A stretch of 64,000 bases of DNA from assembly GCF_013870515.1 (NCBI RefSeq), contig NZ_JACBXA010000004.1, forward strand, positions 38,652-102,651, in the 5' to 3' direction. Below are positions 8,448-17,459 of the stretch, piece after piece; the first letter of the stretch is position 1; every line of letters begins with the position of its first letter. Under the pieces are notes generated by a model, which ran no database searches, was not told the origin of the DNA, and saw nothing but the letters and a program-made list of their open reading frames with translations. The translations under genes were made by a program, and so were the position numbers. Source of the stretch: Streptomyces albidus (ex Kaewkla and Franco 2022) (GTDB lineage Bacteria > Actinomycetota > Actinomycetes > Streptomycetales > Streptomycetaceae).

Positions 8448-8798
8448 GTCTCCTCCGACGGATCGCCAGTGCTGCCGGCACGAGTCCGGCACTGTCATGC
8501 TTTCTCGTGCGGAGCCGAAGCGGGAGAAAATCAGGCATGGATTGCCCAGCGGTACTCGTGCGACGGCGTTCTCAATACTCAAGAGGCTTTGACCGAGGGT
8601 CAAGGCAAACTGGATGTCACAGTGGGCCATGGCAGGGCGAGCCATTTCCCATGCTGCCAGCTACCATCGGTAACATCGCAAACTCGGGCATTCCTTGCCC
8701 ATGTCGGCCGAACATGAAATGAGGGCCCAAGAAAAGGTCAAACGCCGGTCAATGAGCGGCTCAGGAATACACCTGCGGAATCCGAAGTGAAATGTGGC
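8448..8798. other. Upstream region of the SARP gene with repeated GGTCAA/TTGACC motifs
   Basis: No gene is visible in these 350 bases, which are AT-richer than their surroundings. GGTCAA occurs on the plus strand near 8598, 8736 and 8747, the last two exactly 11 bases apart. The copy near 8598 forms a 6-bp inverted repeat with TTGACC three bases away. These sit upstream of the SARP gene on its coding strand and may be binding sites for a regulator of SARP transcription, with the neighbouring PucR-type protein one candidate. Confidence 0.4.
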
Positions 8799-10061
8799 TC
8801 AGTTCTTCGCGCGTATCGCGCGTGGAGCCTTCGGGAACTCCAGCAGCCCGGCTGCGCGGGCAGCGACGAGGCCCACCTGGAGCACCGCCACCCCCCGGCT
8901 CGAGACCGGATGCAGATGGGTCTTCTCCGAGATCCGGCGCAGGCGGTGCACCAGTGTCCGGCGGTGGATGCCCAGCGCATGGGCGGTGCGGCCCCGGTCG
9001 AGGTCGAACCGGTAGAGCAGGTCCAGGCTCTCGGTCAGTTCCGGGTACGGGAGGAGCGGTGCGATGACCTCGCACAGCGCGTCGCGCAGGCCCTCGTCCG
9101 AGGCGATCGCGCGATCGAGCGGGACCATCTCCTCCGTGATGACCCCGCACGTGCTGGAGTTGCACGCCACGCTCGCGATGCCGCGGGCCCGCTCCAGCGC
9201 GTCCGGCACCGCCTCGGGCCCGTCCGCCTGAGCCGTCGCGATGGCCCAGCCGTTCCCCAGCCGCTTGCGCAGGGCCTGGTAGAGGCGATGGACGCGGGTC
9301 ATCCGGTGCGCGGGAGCGTCGCCGTTCCACTCGGCCGCGTCGGTCACGGCGAGGAAGACGGCCGGCAGGGGCTCGCCGTCGCAGATCATCACCCTGCCCC
9401 AGTCCCCGCCGTCCGCGGCCTCCGCGGCGAGCAGGATGTCGTGCCGCATCGCCGGGTCGGCCACGATGGGGACGATGACGACGTAGGAGTAGACGGCCGC
9501 GAAATCCGCAGCGACGGCGAGCTCCTTGGTCGCCAGACCCTTGCTCAGCGCCTGGGCGTACTCCCGGCGCACCTTGCGCCCACGGCTCTCGTCGCGCATC
9601 GAATCGCACAGCGTCGACTGGACCCGCTCGAGGATGAAGGGCAGCTGCTCCGCCTGCCACCGGGTGAAGTCGGCGAGGTTCGTGAGGTCCCCCGCCTCGG
9701 CCACCGCCCACGTCTCGGCCAGCGTGGTGGACCCGACGAACTCGCAGATGGCCATCAGGTCGCTGAAGGAGCAGCCGGACCGCGACAGCTCCAGCATCTT
9801 GGAACAGTAGATCTGCATGTCCGAATCCGAGACGCGTTTACCCTCGGACCACAGTTCTAACGACCTGCGGACAATAAAGAGAACCGCCTCGTCGCGCACT
9901 TTGCGCACTTTTCGTGACGTGCAGAACGCGGGGAATGCGTCGTCGAGTGCCTCGATGACCTTTTCGCCGGTACGTTCACATCGGCCGCGGAGCCGATGCA
10001 CCAGCGCCACTCGCGCCGACGAATTCCCCCGTGTCCCCTGTAAAGGGTCTGTACGTGTCAT
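8799..10061 (-). CDS. PucR-type transcriptional regulator (CdaR-like) with a TTA codon
   Basis: This 420-residue regulator has an N-terminal helical sensing region, a central GGDEF-like CdaR domain (about residues 190-300) and a C-terminal PucR helix-turn-helix (about residues 345-400, including TAHALGIHRRTLVHRLRRI). Leu68 is encoded by TTA (positions 9858-9860), the rare codon read by the bldA tRNA. Translation should therefore depend on bldA and couple the cluster to development. It lies directly upstream of the SARP gene on the same strand. The start at 10061 is uncertain because no strong ribosome site is present. The ligand and target genes are unknown. Confidence 0.85.
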   Translation of the reverse strand: MTRTDPLQGTRGNSSARVALVHRLRGRCERTGEKVIEALDDAFPAFCTSRKVRKVRDEAVLFIVRRSLELWSEGKRVSDSDMQIYCSKMLELSRSGCSFSDLMAICEFVGSTTLAETWAVAEAGDLTNLADFTRWQAEQLPFILERVQSTLCDSMRDESRGRKVRREYAQALSKGLATKELAVAADFAAVYSYVVIVPIVADPAMRHDILLAAEAADGGDWGRVMICDGEPLPAVFLAVTDAAEWNGDAPAHRMTRVHRLYQALRKRLGNGWAIATAQADGPEAVPDALERARGIASVACNSSTCGVITEEMVPLDRAIASDEGLRDALCEVIAPLLPYPELTESLDLLYRFDLDRGRTAHALGIHRRTLVHRLRRISEKTHLHPVSSRGVAVLQVGLVAARAAGLLEFPKAPRAIRAKN

Positions 10062-10229
10062 TCGAATTGACTCATCTCGCGCCGCCGTTGACCGCCCACA
10101 GCCAGCCAACAGTAGATGAGGCGTACACGGGACGACAACATGAGGAAATCACGCACTCAGATGAGGAATTCATGTGTCCTGCACGGCCATGCATTACGCG
10201 GGAGAATACCCGATGAACCGGGAGGATCC

Positions 10230-10919
10230 ATGACGAAAGGGCTTTGTGAATATTCGGAGAATACGGCCCGCCGACCCGCCGCCGCGGCCGCGAGTACGCT
10301 GATCCCCGTGAACAGGACGAACGGGAGCGGCCGGCCTGCGCCGACCCGCCGCCGCGGGCGGGCACTCGAGGAAGCGATCTTCACCGCGGCGATGGAAGAA
10401 CTCGCCGAAGCAGGATACGACGGCGCCACCATCGAGGGCATCGCCGAGCGCGCGCACACCGGGAAGTCCTCAATCTACAGGCGCTGGCAGACCAAGCAGG
10501 AGCTGGTCCTCGACGCCCTGCGGGACGCACTGCCCCGCCTCGACGACCCGTTGCCCGACACCGGCTCGCTCCACGGCGACCTGCTGTATCTGCTGACCCG
10601 CATGACGATGGTGCTCAACGCGCCTGCGGGCAGAGCACTTCGCGGGGTGATCGTGGACGGGCGGCACCCCGCGCTGGTCTCCGCGATCGACGAGCGCCTG
10701 ATCCAGCCCAGGATCCAGCTCATCGTCGACGTCATGCGCCGTGCCGCCGACCGCGGAGAGATCAGCTCCGCCGCACCTGTGCTCCTCGCGGGCAGGGTCG
10801 GCCCCGCCATGATCATTCAGCAGCAACTGCTGCGCGGATGGCCGCTGTCCGAGGACGGCATCAGGGAAGTGATCGACTACATCATCCTGCCCGCGCTCGG
10901 TGCGGGACGTACGGGCTGA
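10230..10919 (+). CDS. TetR-family repressor
   Basis: This 229-residue protein has a TetR helix-turn-helix (about residues 50-95) with GATIEGIAERAHTGKSSIYRRW and a C-terminal ligand-binding domain of TetR_C type. The ATG at 10230 has GGAGG 4 bases upstream. A GTG at 10308 directly before the DNA-binding domain could be a leaderless alternative. The gene is divergent from the PucR-type regulator and convergent with the O-methyltransferase. Because the cluster exporter has a classical TetR-like palindrome, this protein probably represses export until the pathway product or an intermediate binds. That link is inferred. Confidence 0.88.
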   Translation: MTKGLCEYSENTARRPAAAAASTLIPVNRTNGSGRPAPTRRRGRALEEAIFTAAMEELAEAGYDGATIEGIAERAHTGKSSIYRRWQTKQELVLDALRDALPRLDDPLPDTGSLHGDLLYLLTRMTMVLNAPAGRALRGVIVDGRHPALVSAIDERLIQPRIQLIVDVMRRAADRGEISSAAPVLLAGRVGPAMIIQQQLLRGWPLSEDGIREVIDYIILPALGAGRTG

Positions 10920-10982
10920 GCCGGGTGAGGCGGGGCTTCCAGCATCCGGCCGTACGGCCGCCCGTGCAGGCGCCGCCGCCTC

Positions 10983-11003
10983 GCCGCCGCTCGGCTCGGC
11001 GGC
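10983..11003. terminator. Hairpin between convergent TetR and O-methyltransferase genes
   Basis: A 7-bp GC-rich perfect stem (GCCGCCG / CGGCGGC) with a 7-base loop lies between two converging stop codons (10919 and 11053). There is no T-run, as is common in Streptomyces. It could serve transcripts from both sides. Confidence 0.5.
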
Positions 11004-11052
11004 CCGACGACGGCGGAGGCGCGGGGAGTCGCGACGCCGGAAGGGTGAGGGC

Positions 11053-12081
11053 TTACGACGCCGCGGACGGCTTCGTCGCGAAGACGAGCACGTCCATCCC
11101 TCCCACCGGCTCCGACATCTGCACCTCGAAGCCGGCCTCCCGCAGCCAGTCGTGGCATTCGCCGAGCGTGTACTCCCGGCCGCCGTCGGAGGTGAGCAGC
11201 ATGTTCAGGCTGCCGAGGAGGCTCAGTGCCCGCTCGCTGCGCTCGTCGTCGATCATCCGGTCGTAGACGACGATGCCGCCGCCCGGGTTGGCCGACTCGT
11301 ACACGGACTCGAGGATCTGCCGCCGCTCCTTCGCTCCGTAGTAGTGAAGGATGTGGCCCAGGATGTGCACGTCGGCCTGCGGCAGCGGATCGTCGAAGAA
11401 GTCGCCCGCCCGGAAGCCGACCCGGTCCGCCACGCCGAGCGCCTCGACGTGCTCCTGGAAGAAGGGCTCTATCTGGGGCAGGTCGAAGACGGTGCCGCCG
11501 AGGTCCGGGTAGCGGTTCACCAGCGTGGCCGCCAGGTTGCCCCGTGCACCGCCGACGTCCACGAAGGACGTGTACCGCTCCCAGTCGACGAGTTCGGTCA
11601 GTTCACGGCTGACCTGTGCGTTCACCGCGTCCATCGCACCGAGGAAGGGGCGCGCCGCGTTCGGGTCCTGGTATCCGTCGAAGAAGCCGCCGCCGGTGGG
11701 GACTTGGGGAGCGCCCGTGCGAACCGCATCGGTCAGCTTGCCCCACATGGGCATCAGGTAGTGCTTCGCCATCATCGCGTAGCCGCCCACGTACGTCGGC
11801 TCACGCCGGTCCAGATACCGCCGCGCGACGGTGCTGCTGCGGTAGCCCGACTCGTCGCGGTCGAGCAGGTCCAGGGCCACCAGGGCGTCGAGGAAGTCGC
11901 GAGCGCCGCGGGGGTCGATCCCCAGTGCCCGCTCGGCCTCCTCCAAGGGCAGGGGCTCGTCCGCGAGTTGGGTGAACACGTCGAGTTCGACGGCGCTGAC
12001 GAGCGCCTGTGAACCGTAGAAGGCCATGGTGAGCTGAAGCACGGGTGCCGGTGACAGAGCCGCCGTCTTGTCTGCGTGCAT
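11053..12081 (-). CDS. SAM-dependent O-methyltransferase (TcmO-like position)
   Basis: This 342-residue methyltransferase has an N-terminal dimerisation helix domain with a winged helix (residues about 15-100) and a Rossmann domain with FVDVGGARGNLAATLV near residue 165 and the LGHILHYYG segment near residue 235. The ATG at 12081 has AGGAG 8 bases upstream. It ends the main polyketide synthase operon, 37 bases after accC. TcmO, which methylates a phenolic hydroxyl of tetracenomycin, occupies the equivalent place after tcmN, here separated by the three carboxylase genes. Late phenol O-methylation is likely; the exact hydroxyl is not known. Confidence 0.88.
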   Translation of the reverse strand: MHADKTAALSPAPVLQLTMAFYGSQALVSAVELDVFTQLADEPLPLEEAERALGIDPRGARDFLDALVALDLLDRDESGYRSSTVARRYLDRREPTYVGGYAMMAKHYLMPMWGKLTDAVRTGAPQVPTGGGFFDGYQDPNAARPFLGAMDAVNAQVSRELTELVDWERYTSFVDVGGARGNLAATLVNRYPDLGGTVFDLPQIEPFFQEHVEALGVADRVGFRAGDFFDDPLPQADVHILGHILHYYGAKERRQILESVYESANPGGGIVVYDRMIDDERSERALSLLGSLNMLLTSDGGREYTLGECHDWLREAGFEVQMSEPVGGMDVLVFATKPSAAS

Positions 12082-12118
12082 GGGGAGTTCTCCTGTCGGT
12101 GTCCGTTCGTGAAGGTCG

Positions 12119-13483
12119 TCAGTGGGTTCCGTCCGGGCGCTGCTGCAGCTGCTCGACGGAGTTCGTGTGGTGCTCGGCGTTGCGGAACACGGGGCGGTCG
12201 ACGATGTCGGACAGGAACGACGCCGTGCTGCTCACGCCGTGCCCGGCGATGTGGAACTCCCCGATCGCCCGGCGGAACCGGGCGATCGCCCGCTCCCGGT
12301 CGGGCGCCCACACGATCAGCTTCGCCAGCAGCGAGTCGTAGGCCGGGGAGATGGTCATGCCGGGGAAGCCGTGGCTGTCGACCCGTACGAACGGGCCCCC
12401 TGCCGGCTCGAAGGTCTCCAGGACACCCGGTGTCGGCACGAAGCCGAGCGCGGGGTTCTCGGCGTTGATCCGGCCCTCGATCGCGGTCCCGCGGAACTCG
12501 ACGTCCTGCTGGCGGATGCTCAGCGGCTCGCCCGCGGCGACCTTCAGCTGTTCGGCGACGAGGTCGAACCCCGTGACCATCTCGGTCACCGGATGTTCCA
12601 CCTGGAGGCGGCAGTTGACCTCGATCAGATGGAAGGCGCCGTGCTCGTCGACGACGAACTCGAAGGTGCCCGCTCCCTCGTAGCCGACCGCCAGCGCACC
12701 CTGCACCGCCAGCTCGCCCATCTTCGTGGCCACGCCCGGGGGCAGGCCGGGGGCGGGCGACTCCTCCACCAGCTTCTGCCGGCGACGCTGGAGCGAGCAG
12801 TCCCGCTCGCCGAGGTGGACTCCGTTGCCGTACGCGTCGCACAGCACCTGCACCTCGATGTGGCGGACACGCTCCACGAACCGTTCGAGGTAGACGCGTC
12901 CGTCCCCGAACAGCGCCTGCGCCTGGGACCGGGTCTCCCGGTAGACGCCGCGGAGTTCGGCCGCGTCCCTCGCCAGCCCGATGCCCCGGCCGCCGCCCCC
13001 GGCGACGGCCTTCAGCAGCACCGGATAGCCGATCTCGTCGGCGAGTTCCTTCGCGTCCTTCCAGTCGTCCAGCGGCTCTGTGCTCCCGGGAAGCACGGGG
13101 ACTCCCGCGTCGCGCATCAGGGCACGGGTACGCGACTTGTCGGCGAGCTCCTGCATCGTCGATCCGGACGGGCCGATGAACTTCACGTCGTCCTGCGCGC
13201 AGATCTCCGCGAAGTCCGGGTCCTCGGACAGGAATCCGTAACCGGGATGGATCGCCTGGGCGCCCGTCTTCTTCGCCGCCTCGATCACGGCGGGGATCAG
13301 CAGGTAGCTCTGCTTGGCGTCGGCCGGGCCGATGCGTACGGCCTCGTCGGCGAACCGCACCACTGCCGAGTCCTCGTCCTCCGTCGAGTACACGGCGACG
13401 ACGCGGATTCCCATCTCCCGGCATGTACGGGCGATGCGCAGGGCGATCTCGCCGCGATTGGCGATGAGAACAGTCTCGAACAT
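12119..13483 (-). CDS. accC: Acetyl-CoA carboxylase biotin carboxylase subunit
   Basis: This 454-residue protein is a stand-alone biotin carboxylase. It shows the N-terminal MFETVLIANRGEIALRI signature, the ATP-grasp glycine-rich loop (KAVAGGGGRGIGL near residue 160), the EVNCRLQVEHPVTEM motif near residue 285 and a C-terminal biotin carboxylase domain. The length matches E. coli AccC. It starts 7 bases after the accB stop. Stand-alone BC, BCCP and fused CT subunits differ from the usual actinobacterial acyl-CoA carboxylases, in which BC and BCCP are one chain, so this looks like a dedicated set making malonyl-CoA for the polyketide synthase. Confidence 0.95.
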   Translation of the reverse strand: MFETVLIANRGEIALRIARTCREMGIRVVAVYSTEDEDSAVVRFADEAVRIGPADAKQSYLLIPAVIEAAKKTGAQAIHPGYGFLSEDPDFAEICAQDDVKFIGPSGSTMQELADKSRTRALMRDAGVPVLPGSTEPLDDWKDAKELADEIGYPVLLKAVAGGGGRGIGLARDAAELRGVYRETRSQAQALFGDGRVYLERFVERVRHIEVQVLCDAYGNGVHLGERDCSLQRRRQKLVEESPAPGLPPGVATKMGELAVQGALAVGYEGAGTFEFVVDEHGAFHLIEVNCRLQVEHPVTEMVTGFDLVAEQLKVAAGEPLSIRQQDVEFRGTAIEGRINAENPALGFVPTPGVLETFEPAGGPFVRVDSHGFPGMTISPAYDSLLAKLIVWAPDRERAIARFRRAIGEFHIAGHGVSSTASFLSDIVDRPVFRNAEHHTNSVEQLQQRPDGTH

Positions 13484-13490
13484 CTGCCGG

Positions 13491-13979
13491 TCACTCCCCG
13501 CCGCCGCTCGGCGAGACCGCCAGCAGGGCCTCACCGAACTCCACAGACGCCGCGTCGGCGGCGAGGATCTCCTCGACGATGCCGGTCGTCTCCGCGTGGA
13601 TCGGCATCATGAGCTTCATCGCCTCGAGGATCCCGACCTGCTGGCCCTCCTCGACCCGGTCGCCGACCGTCACGAACGGCCTCGCGCCCGGGCTCGGACA
13701 GTGGTAGAAGCGCCCGACCGTCGGTGCGCAGACGTGGTTCACGTTCGGGTTGTCCGCGGGAGCCGGCTCCAGTTCGCCTGGCATCGCCGACGGGATCACC
13801 GGGTTCCCGGACTCGGGCCACTCGACCTCGACCGAGATTCCCGAGACGCTCATCCGGATCACCCGCGGCCCCAGCTTCGAGGATTCCGCGAGCTGCGCCA
13901 CCCGCGCACACACCGACCGCAGCAGCTCGTCCTGCGAGACCTCTGTCTTCTCCTCCTTCGTGTACGTCGTGTCAGTCAC
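13491..13979 (-). CDS. accB: Biotin carboxyl carrier protein of acetyl-CoA carboxylase
   Basis: This 162-residue protein has a variable, Glu/Pro-rich N-terminal half and a C-terminal biotinyl domain. Lys122 in EAMKLM is the biotin attachment site, and the thumb-bearing type is suggested by APTVGRFYHCPSPGARPFV. The GTG at 13979 overlaps the accDA stop as GTGA and has GGAGG 7 bases upstream, so translation is coupled. It carries carboxybiotin between AccC and the AccDA transferase. The length is close to E. coli AccB. Confidence 0.93.
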   Translation of the reverse strand: MTDTTYTKEEKTEVSQDELLRSVCARVAQLAESSKLGPRVIRMSVSGISVEVEWPESGNPVIPSAMPGELEPAPADNPNVNHVCAPTVGRFYHCPSPGARPFVTVGDRVEEGQQVGILEAMKLMMPIHAETTGIVEEILAADAASVEFGEALLAVSPSGGGE

Positions 13980-15661
13980 CCGGCCACCTCCTGCATCACC
14001 GGGGCCTCCTCGGCCCCGAAAGCTCGGAACCTCTTCTTGCGTTCCGCGACGAGAGCCGCGGGATCGCCGCCCGAAAGGGCGGTCAGCGTGCTCGCCAGGG
14101 CCACGCGCATCACGTCGTCCGGTACGGACCCGGCGTAGCCGGAGGCGTCTCCCGGCTCCGGCAGCACCGCGTCCACGACGGACAGGGAGAGCAGCGACTT
14201 CGCGTCGACCCGCAGGGCGCGAGCCGCGTCGGGAGCCTTCTCCGCGTCGTCCCAGAGGATCGCGGCGCAGCCCTCCGCGCTGATGACCGAGTACGTGGCA
14301 CCGGGGCACATCAGCACCCGGTCGGCCACCCCGAGCGCCAGCGCACCGCCGCTGCCGCCCTCACCGATGACGACGGTGACGATCGGCACCGGGAGCGCCG
14401 ACATGAGCACCAGGTTCTCCGCGATGGCGACGGCCTGTCCGCGCTCCTCCGCGGCGACCCCGGGATACGCGCCGGGGGTGTCGATGAACGTGACCACGGG
14501 CAGGCCGAGTTTGCCGGCCAGCCTCATCAGCCGGGCCGCCTTGCGGAAGCCGGCGGGTGAGGCCATGCCGTAGTTGCGTGCCGCCAACTCGGCGGAGTCG
14601 TGGCCCTTTTGATGCCCGACCACGACGACAGGTGCTCCCTCCAGCACTCCCAGACCGCCGATCACCGCGGGGCAGTCGCCCGAGACACGGTCGCCGTGCA
14701 GCTCCAGGAACGAGTCGAAGGAGCGCTGGAGGTAATCGGCCGTGGTCGCCCCGGACAGGTCCCGGGCCCGCTGCACGGCGGCCCACGGATCGGTGTCCGC
14801 CAGCCCCGAGGGGTCCGTCACCAGTTCCACGTCGCCGTCGACCACCGGCGTGCGGGGCGTCTGCGCCGCAAGCAACGAACCGAGCGTGCCCCGCAGATGG
14901 GCCCGCGGCACGATGTCGTCGATCCAGCCGCGTTCCAGCAGGAACTCCGCGGTCTGGAAGTCGTCCGGCAGCGTCTGCTGAAGCGTCTGCCGGATGACCC
15001 GGGGGCCCGCGAATCCCATGCGCGCCCCCGGCTCGGCGAGGATGACGTCGGTGGTCGAGGCGTACGACGCGGCCACACCGCCGTACGTCGGGTCCGTGAT
15101 CAGGGAGACGGTCAGGATCCCGGCCTCGTTCAGACTGGCGAGGGCCTGACTCGTCTTCGCCATCTGCATCAGCGAGAGGGCGCCCTCCTGCATCCGTGCC
15201 CCGCCGGAGGCCGGCACGACCAGCAGCGGTATGCGCTCCTCCAGCGCGAACTCGGCGGCACGCGTGATGAGTTCGCCCGTGCCGCTGCCCAGACTCCCGC
15301 CCATGAAGCGGAAGTCCATCGCGGCGATCACCAGTGGCCGTTCCATGATCTCGGCACGGGCGCACACCACCGCCTCGTCCATCCCTGTGGACTCCCGGGC
15401 CCGCTGGAACCGCTCCGAGTAGGGCTCGGAGTCCACGAATTCCAGCGGGTCGTACGCTCCGACGTCGAAGTCGAGCAGCCGGGTACTGCCCGGATCGGCC
15501 AGCTGCGCGATCCGGTCCCTGGCCGAGAGCCTGCTGTGGTGCGAGCAGTGCGGGCATACACCCCACGACCGCTGCCACTGCCGGCAGTAGACCAGTCGGC
15601 CGCACGCGCGGCAGGGAGACCACTCGGCCTCCGCGACGGAGATGACCTGACCATGAACCAT
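13976..15661 (-). CDS. accDA: Acetyl-CoA carboxylase carboxyltransferase, fused beta-alpha subunits
   Basis: This 561-residue chain joins the beta (AccD) and alpha (AccA) halves of the carboxyltransferase. Cys17, Cys20, Cys36 and Cys39 form the AccD zinc ribbon. The beta crotonase-like domain follows with PASGGARMQEGALSLMQM near residue 150. The alpha half starts near residue 285 and contains the glycine-rich VIGEGGSGGALALGVADRV near residue 430. It transfers CO2 from carboxybiotin to acetyl-CoA, giving malonyl-CoA. It lies between the TcmN-like gene (28-base gap) and accB (4-base overlap). Fused AccD-AccA chains are known from aromatic polyketide clusters. The start has only a weak ribosome site. 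Confidence 0.94.
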   Translation of the reverse strand: MVHGQVISVAEAEWSPCRACGRLVYCRQWQRSWGVCPHCSHHSRLSARDRIAQLADPGSTRLLDFDVGAYDPLEFVDSEPYSERFQRARESTGMDEAVVCARAEIMERPLVIAAMDFRFMGGSLGSGTGELITRAAEFALEERIPLLVVPASGGARMQEGALSLMQMAKTSQALASLNEAGILTVSLITDPTYGGVAASYASTTDVILAEPGARMGFAGPRVIRQTLQQTLPDDFQTAEFLLERGWIDDIVPRAHLRGTLGSLLAAQTPRTPVVDGDVELVTDPSGLADTDPWAAVQRARDLSGATTADYLQRSFDSFLELHGDRVSGDCPAVIGGLGVLEGAPVVVVGHQKGHDSAELAARNYGMASPAGFRKAARLMRLAGKLGLPVVTFIDTPGAYPGVAAEERGQAVAIAENLVLMSALPVPIVTVVIGEGGSGGALALGVADRVLMCPGATYSVISAEGCAAILWDDAEKAPDAARALRVDAKSLLSLSVVDAVLPEPGDASGYAGSVPDDVMRVALASTLTALSGGDPAALVAERKKRFRAFGAEEAPVMQEVAG

Positions 15662-15689
15662 GATCGAGAACCAATCCTGCGTCGGTGGA

Positions 15690-17183
15690 TTACCGTGCCT
15701 TGCACTCCAGGAGAGTCCAGTGCTCGATGGGGTCGTTCACCAGCTCGAACCCGGTGCGGGCGAAGAGTTCCCGCCAGTCCTCGAGGGTGCGTTCGCGGCC
15801 TCCGTAGAGCACGAGCATGTCGAGGTCGAGCAGCTTGCCGTGGTCCCAGTGGTTGGCCGGCGCCATGACCATGTCCCACACGAGGAGCGTCGCGCCGGTG
15901 TCGCCGATCCGTTCGCGGACCCGGCGCAGCAGCCTCTCGGCCCGTTCGTCGGAGTGGTTGTGGAGCACCGCCTTGAGCAGGTACGCGTCGCAGCCCTCCG
16001 GGATCGGCTGCTCGAAGAAGTCCCCGGCGCACACCTCGACCCGGTCGGACACACCGTGCTTCGCGAGCACCGGGTCCGCGGAGCCCACCACCTCGGGCAG
16101 GTCCATCAGCACCGCGCTGAGCCCCGGGTGTCCGCGCAGCGCCTGGCCGAGGAAGTACCCGTCGTTGCCGCCCAGGTCGGCGAGCTTCGTGAAGCGCTCG
16201 AACCCGAAGGAGTTCATCTCCTCCTCGGTCATCTGCCGCGCCCAGTGGCTCATGAACTGCTCGAAGAACTCGCGGTCGGCGGGGTTGTCCTCGAGGTACT
16301 GGTAGAAGGACTTGCCGAACCTGTGCTCGAAGGCCGGCTCGCCTGTCCGCACGCTGTGCATCAGTTCCTCGTACGGAAGGGTCGTCATGTCCATCGTGTT
16401 GTACTTGATGAGCGGCACGACGTCCGAGGACCGCAGCAGCCCGGAGGACATCGGCGTGTTCTCGAAGCAACGGGCCGCCGTCTCACGGAAGATGCCCACC
16501 GCGGTGGCGGTCCGCAGCAGCCGGTAGAGCGCCGTCTCGTCGGCACCGGACTCGCGTGCCAGCTCCTCGACGGGGCGGGGCCCGCCCGTCAGCCGTTCGG
16601 CGATGTCGAGTTCGAGGAGCACCTGGACGACCTTCAGCAGCCTGCCGCCGAAGGAGAGCAGGACCTGGTGCCAGCCGTGCAGGTCGTCGTCGGCAAGCGG
16701 GATCGTCTCCACCACCGACCGGGTACCGGCCTGTTGCTGCGCGGCCTCCTCGATGACCTTCTTGATGTGGCCCATGTTGCTCTGGGTCGCGGTGTTGAGA
16801 TGGTTCGTCATCTGCTCGTTGTTCTTGGGCGCGCCGGGCTTCATGTCGAACTCCTGCTGCCAGCGCATCCTGGTGCCCTCGGGCAACTCCTCGTACTCCC
16901 AGTGCAGGTTCATGAACTCGAAGGGGCCCTTCTCGACGCGTACGGCTCGCACCGTCTTCGTCGCGTGGTCCGGGAACCTGTCCGAGACCCAGCTCCACAC
17001 CTGGCCGTCCGCGTCCGGGTGCGTGGAGAGCCGGAACCGGATGCGCTCGTCGTCGCGTTCGAGGACCTTGGCGTCCGAGTACTCGTTGAACAGCTGCGGC
17101 CACGACTCGATGTCGTTGGTCATGCTCCACACCAGCTCGAAGGGTGCGTTGATGACGACGCTGTTGTCTGTCTTCGCGGGCAT
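15690..17183 (-). CDS. TcmN-like aromatase/cyclase fused to O-methyltransferase
   Basis: This 497-residue bifunctional protein has the same two-domain layout and length as TcmN. Residues about 1-155 form a START/Bet v1-like aromatase/cyclase ([20 protein letters not shown] at the start, [20 protein letters not shown] later). Residues about 170-497 form a SAM methyltransferase with [16 protein letters not shown] near residue 330. TcmN folds the nascent decaketide through C9-C14 closure, and its methyltransferase acts on a later intermediate. The ATG at 17183 aligns with the TcmN start; a GTG at 17192 overlaps the ACP stop as GTGA and is an alternative. It strongly suggests a tetracenomycin-type linear tetracycle. 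Confidence 0.95.
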   Translation of the reverse strand: MPAKTDNSVVINAPFELVWSMTNDIESWPQLFNEYSDAKVLERDDERIRFRLSTHPDADGQVWSWVSDRFPDHATKTVRAVRVEKGPFEFMNLHWEYEELPEGTRMRWQQEFDMKPGAPKNNEQMTNHLNTATQSNMGHIKKVIEEAAQQQAGTRSVVETIPLADDDLHGWHQVLLSFGGRLLKVVQVLLELDIAERLTGGPRPVEELARESGADETALYRLLRTATAVGIFRETAARCFENTPMSSGLLRSSDVVPLIKYNTMDMTTLPYEELMHSVRTGEPAFEHRFGKSFYQYLEDNPADREFFEQFMSHWARQMTEEEMNSFGFERFTKLADLGGNDGYFLGQALRGHPGLSAVLMDLPEVVGSADPVLAKHGVSDRVEVCAGDFFEQPIPEGCDAYLLKAVLHNHSDERAERLLRRVRERIGDTGATLLVWDMVMAPANHWDHGKLLDLDMLVLYGGRERTLEDWRELFARTGFELVNDPIEHWTLLECKAR

Positions 17184-17188
17184 TCCAC

Positions 17189-17443
17189 TCACCTCACTGC
17201 GGGCTGGGCGTTGACGTAATCGAGCATCATCTGAGGGGTCTTGAGCTCGGGGAGGTCGTCGTCCGGGACCTCGACGCCGTGCTCCTGCTTGATCCTCGCC
17301 GCCATCTCCATGAGGGCCAGCGAGTCGAACTCGAGCTCCCCGAAAGGAGTTCGGGCGATGTCGCCGCCGAGGTCGACGTCGTCGCCCTCGCCCGCGGCCT
17401 CGCGCATCATCGTGCGTAGTTCCTCGAAGGTCATCTCGGCCAT
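17189..17443 (-). CDS. Type II polyketide synthase acyl carrier protein
   Basis: This 84-residue ACP has the phosphopantetheine site at Ser41 in [12 protein letters not shown], followed by helix III and an Asp/Glu-rich surface typical of minimal PKS carriers. GGAGG lies 4 bases before the ATG at 17443. It is the third member of the minimal PKS, directly after KS-beta (16-base gap) and before the TcmN-like gene. No phosphopantetheinyl transferase or malonyl transferase is in the window, so both must come from elsewhere in the genome. Confidence 0.95.
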   Translation of the reverse strand: MAEMTFEELRTMMREAAGEGDDVDLGGDIARTPFGELEFDSLALMEMAARIKQEHGVEVPDDDLPELKTPQMMLDYVNAQPAVR

Positions 17444-17459
17444 TGCTCCTCCGCTTGAC

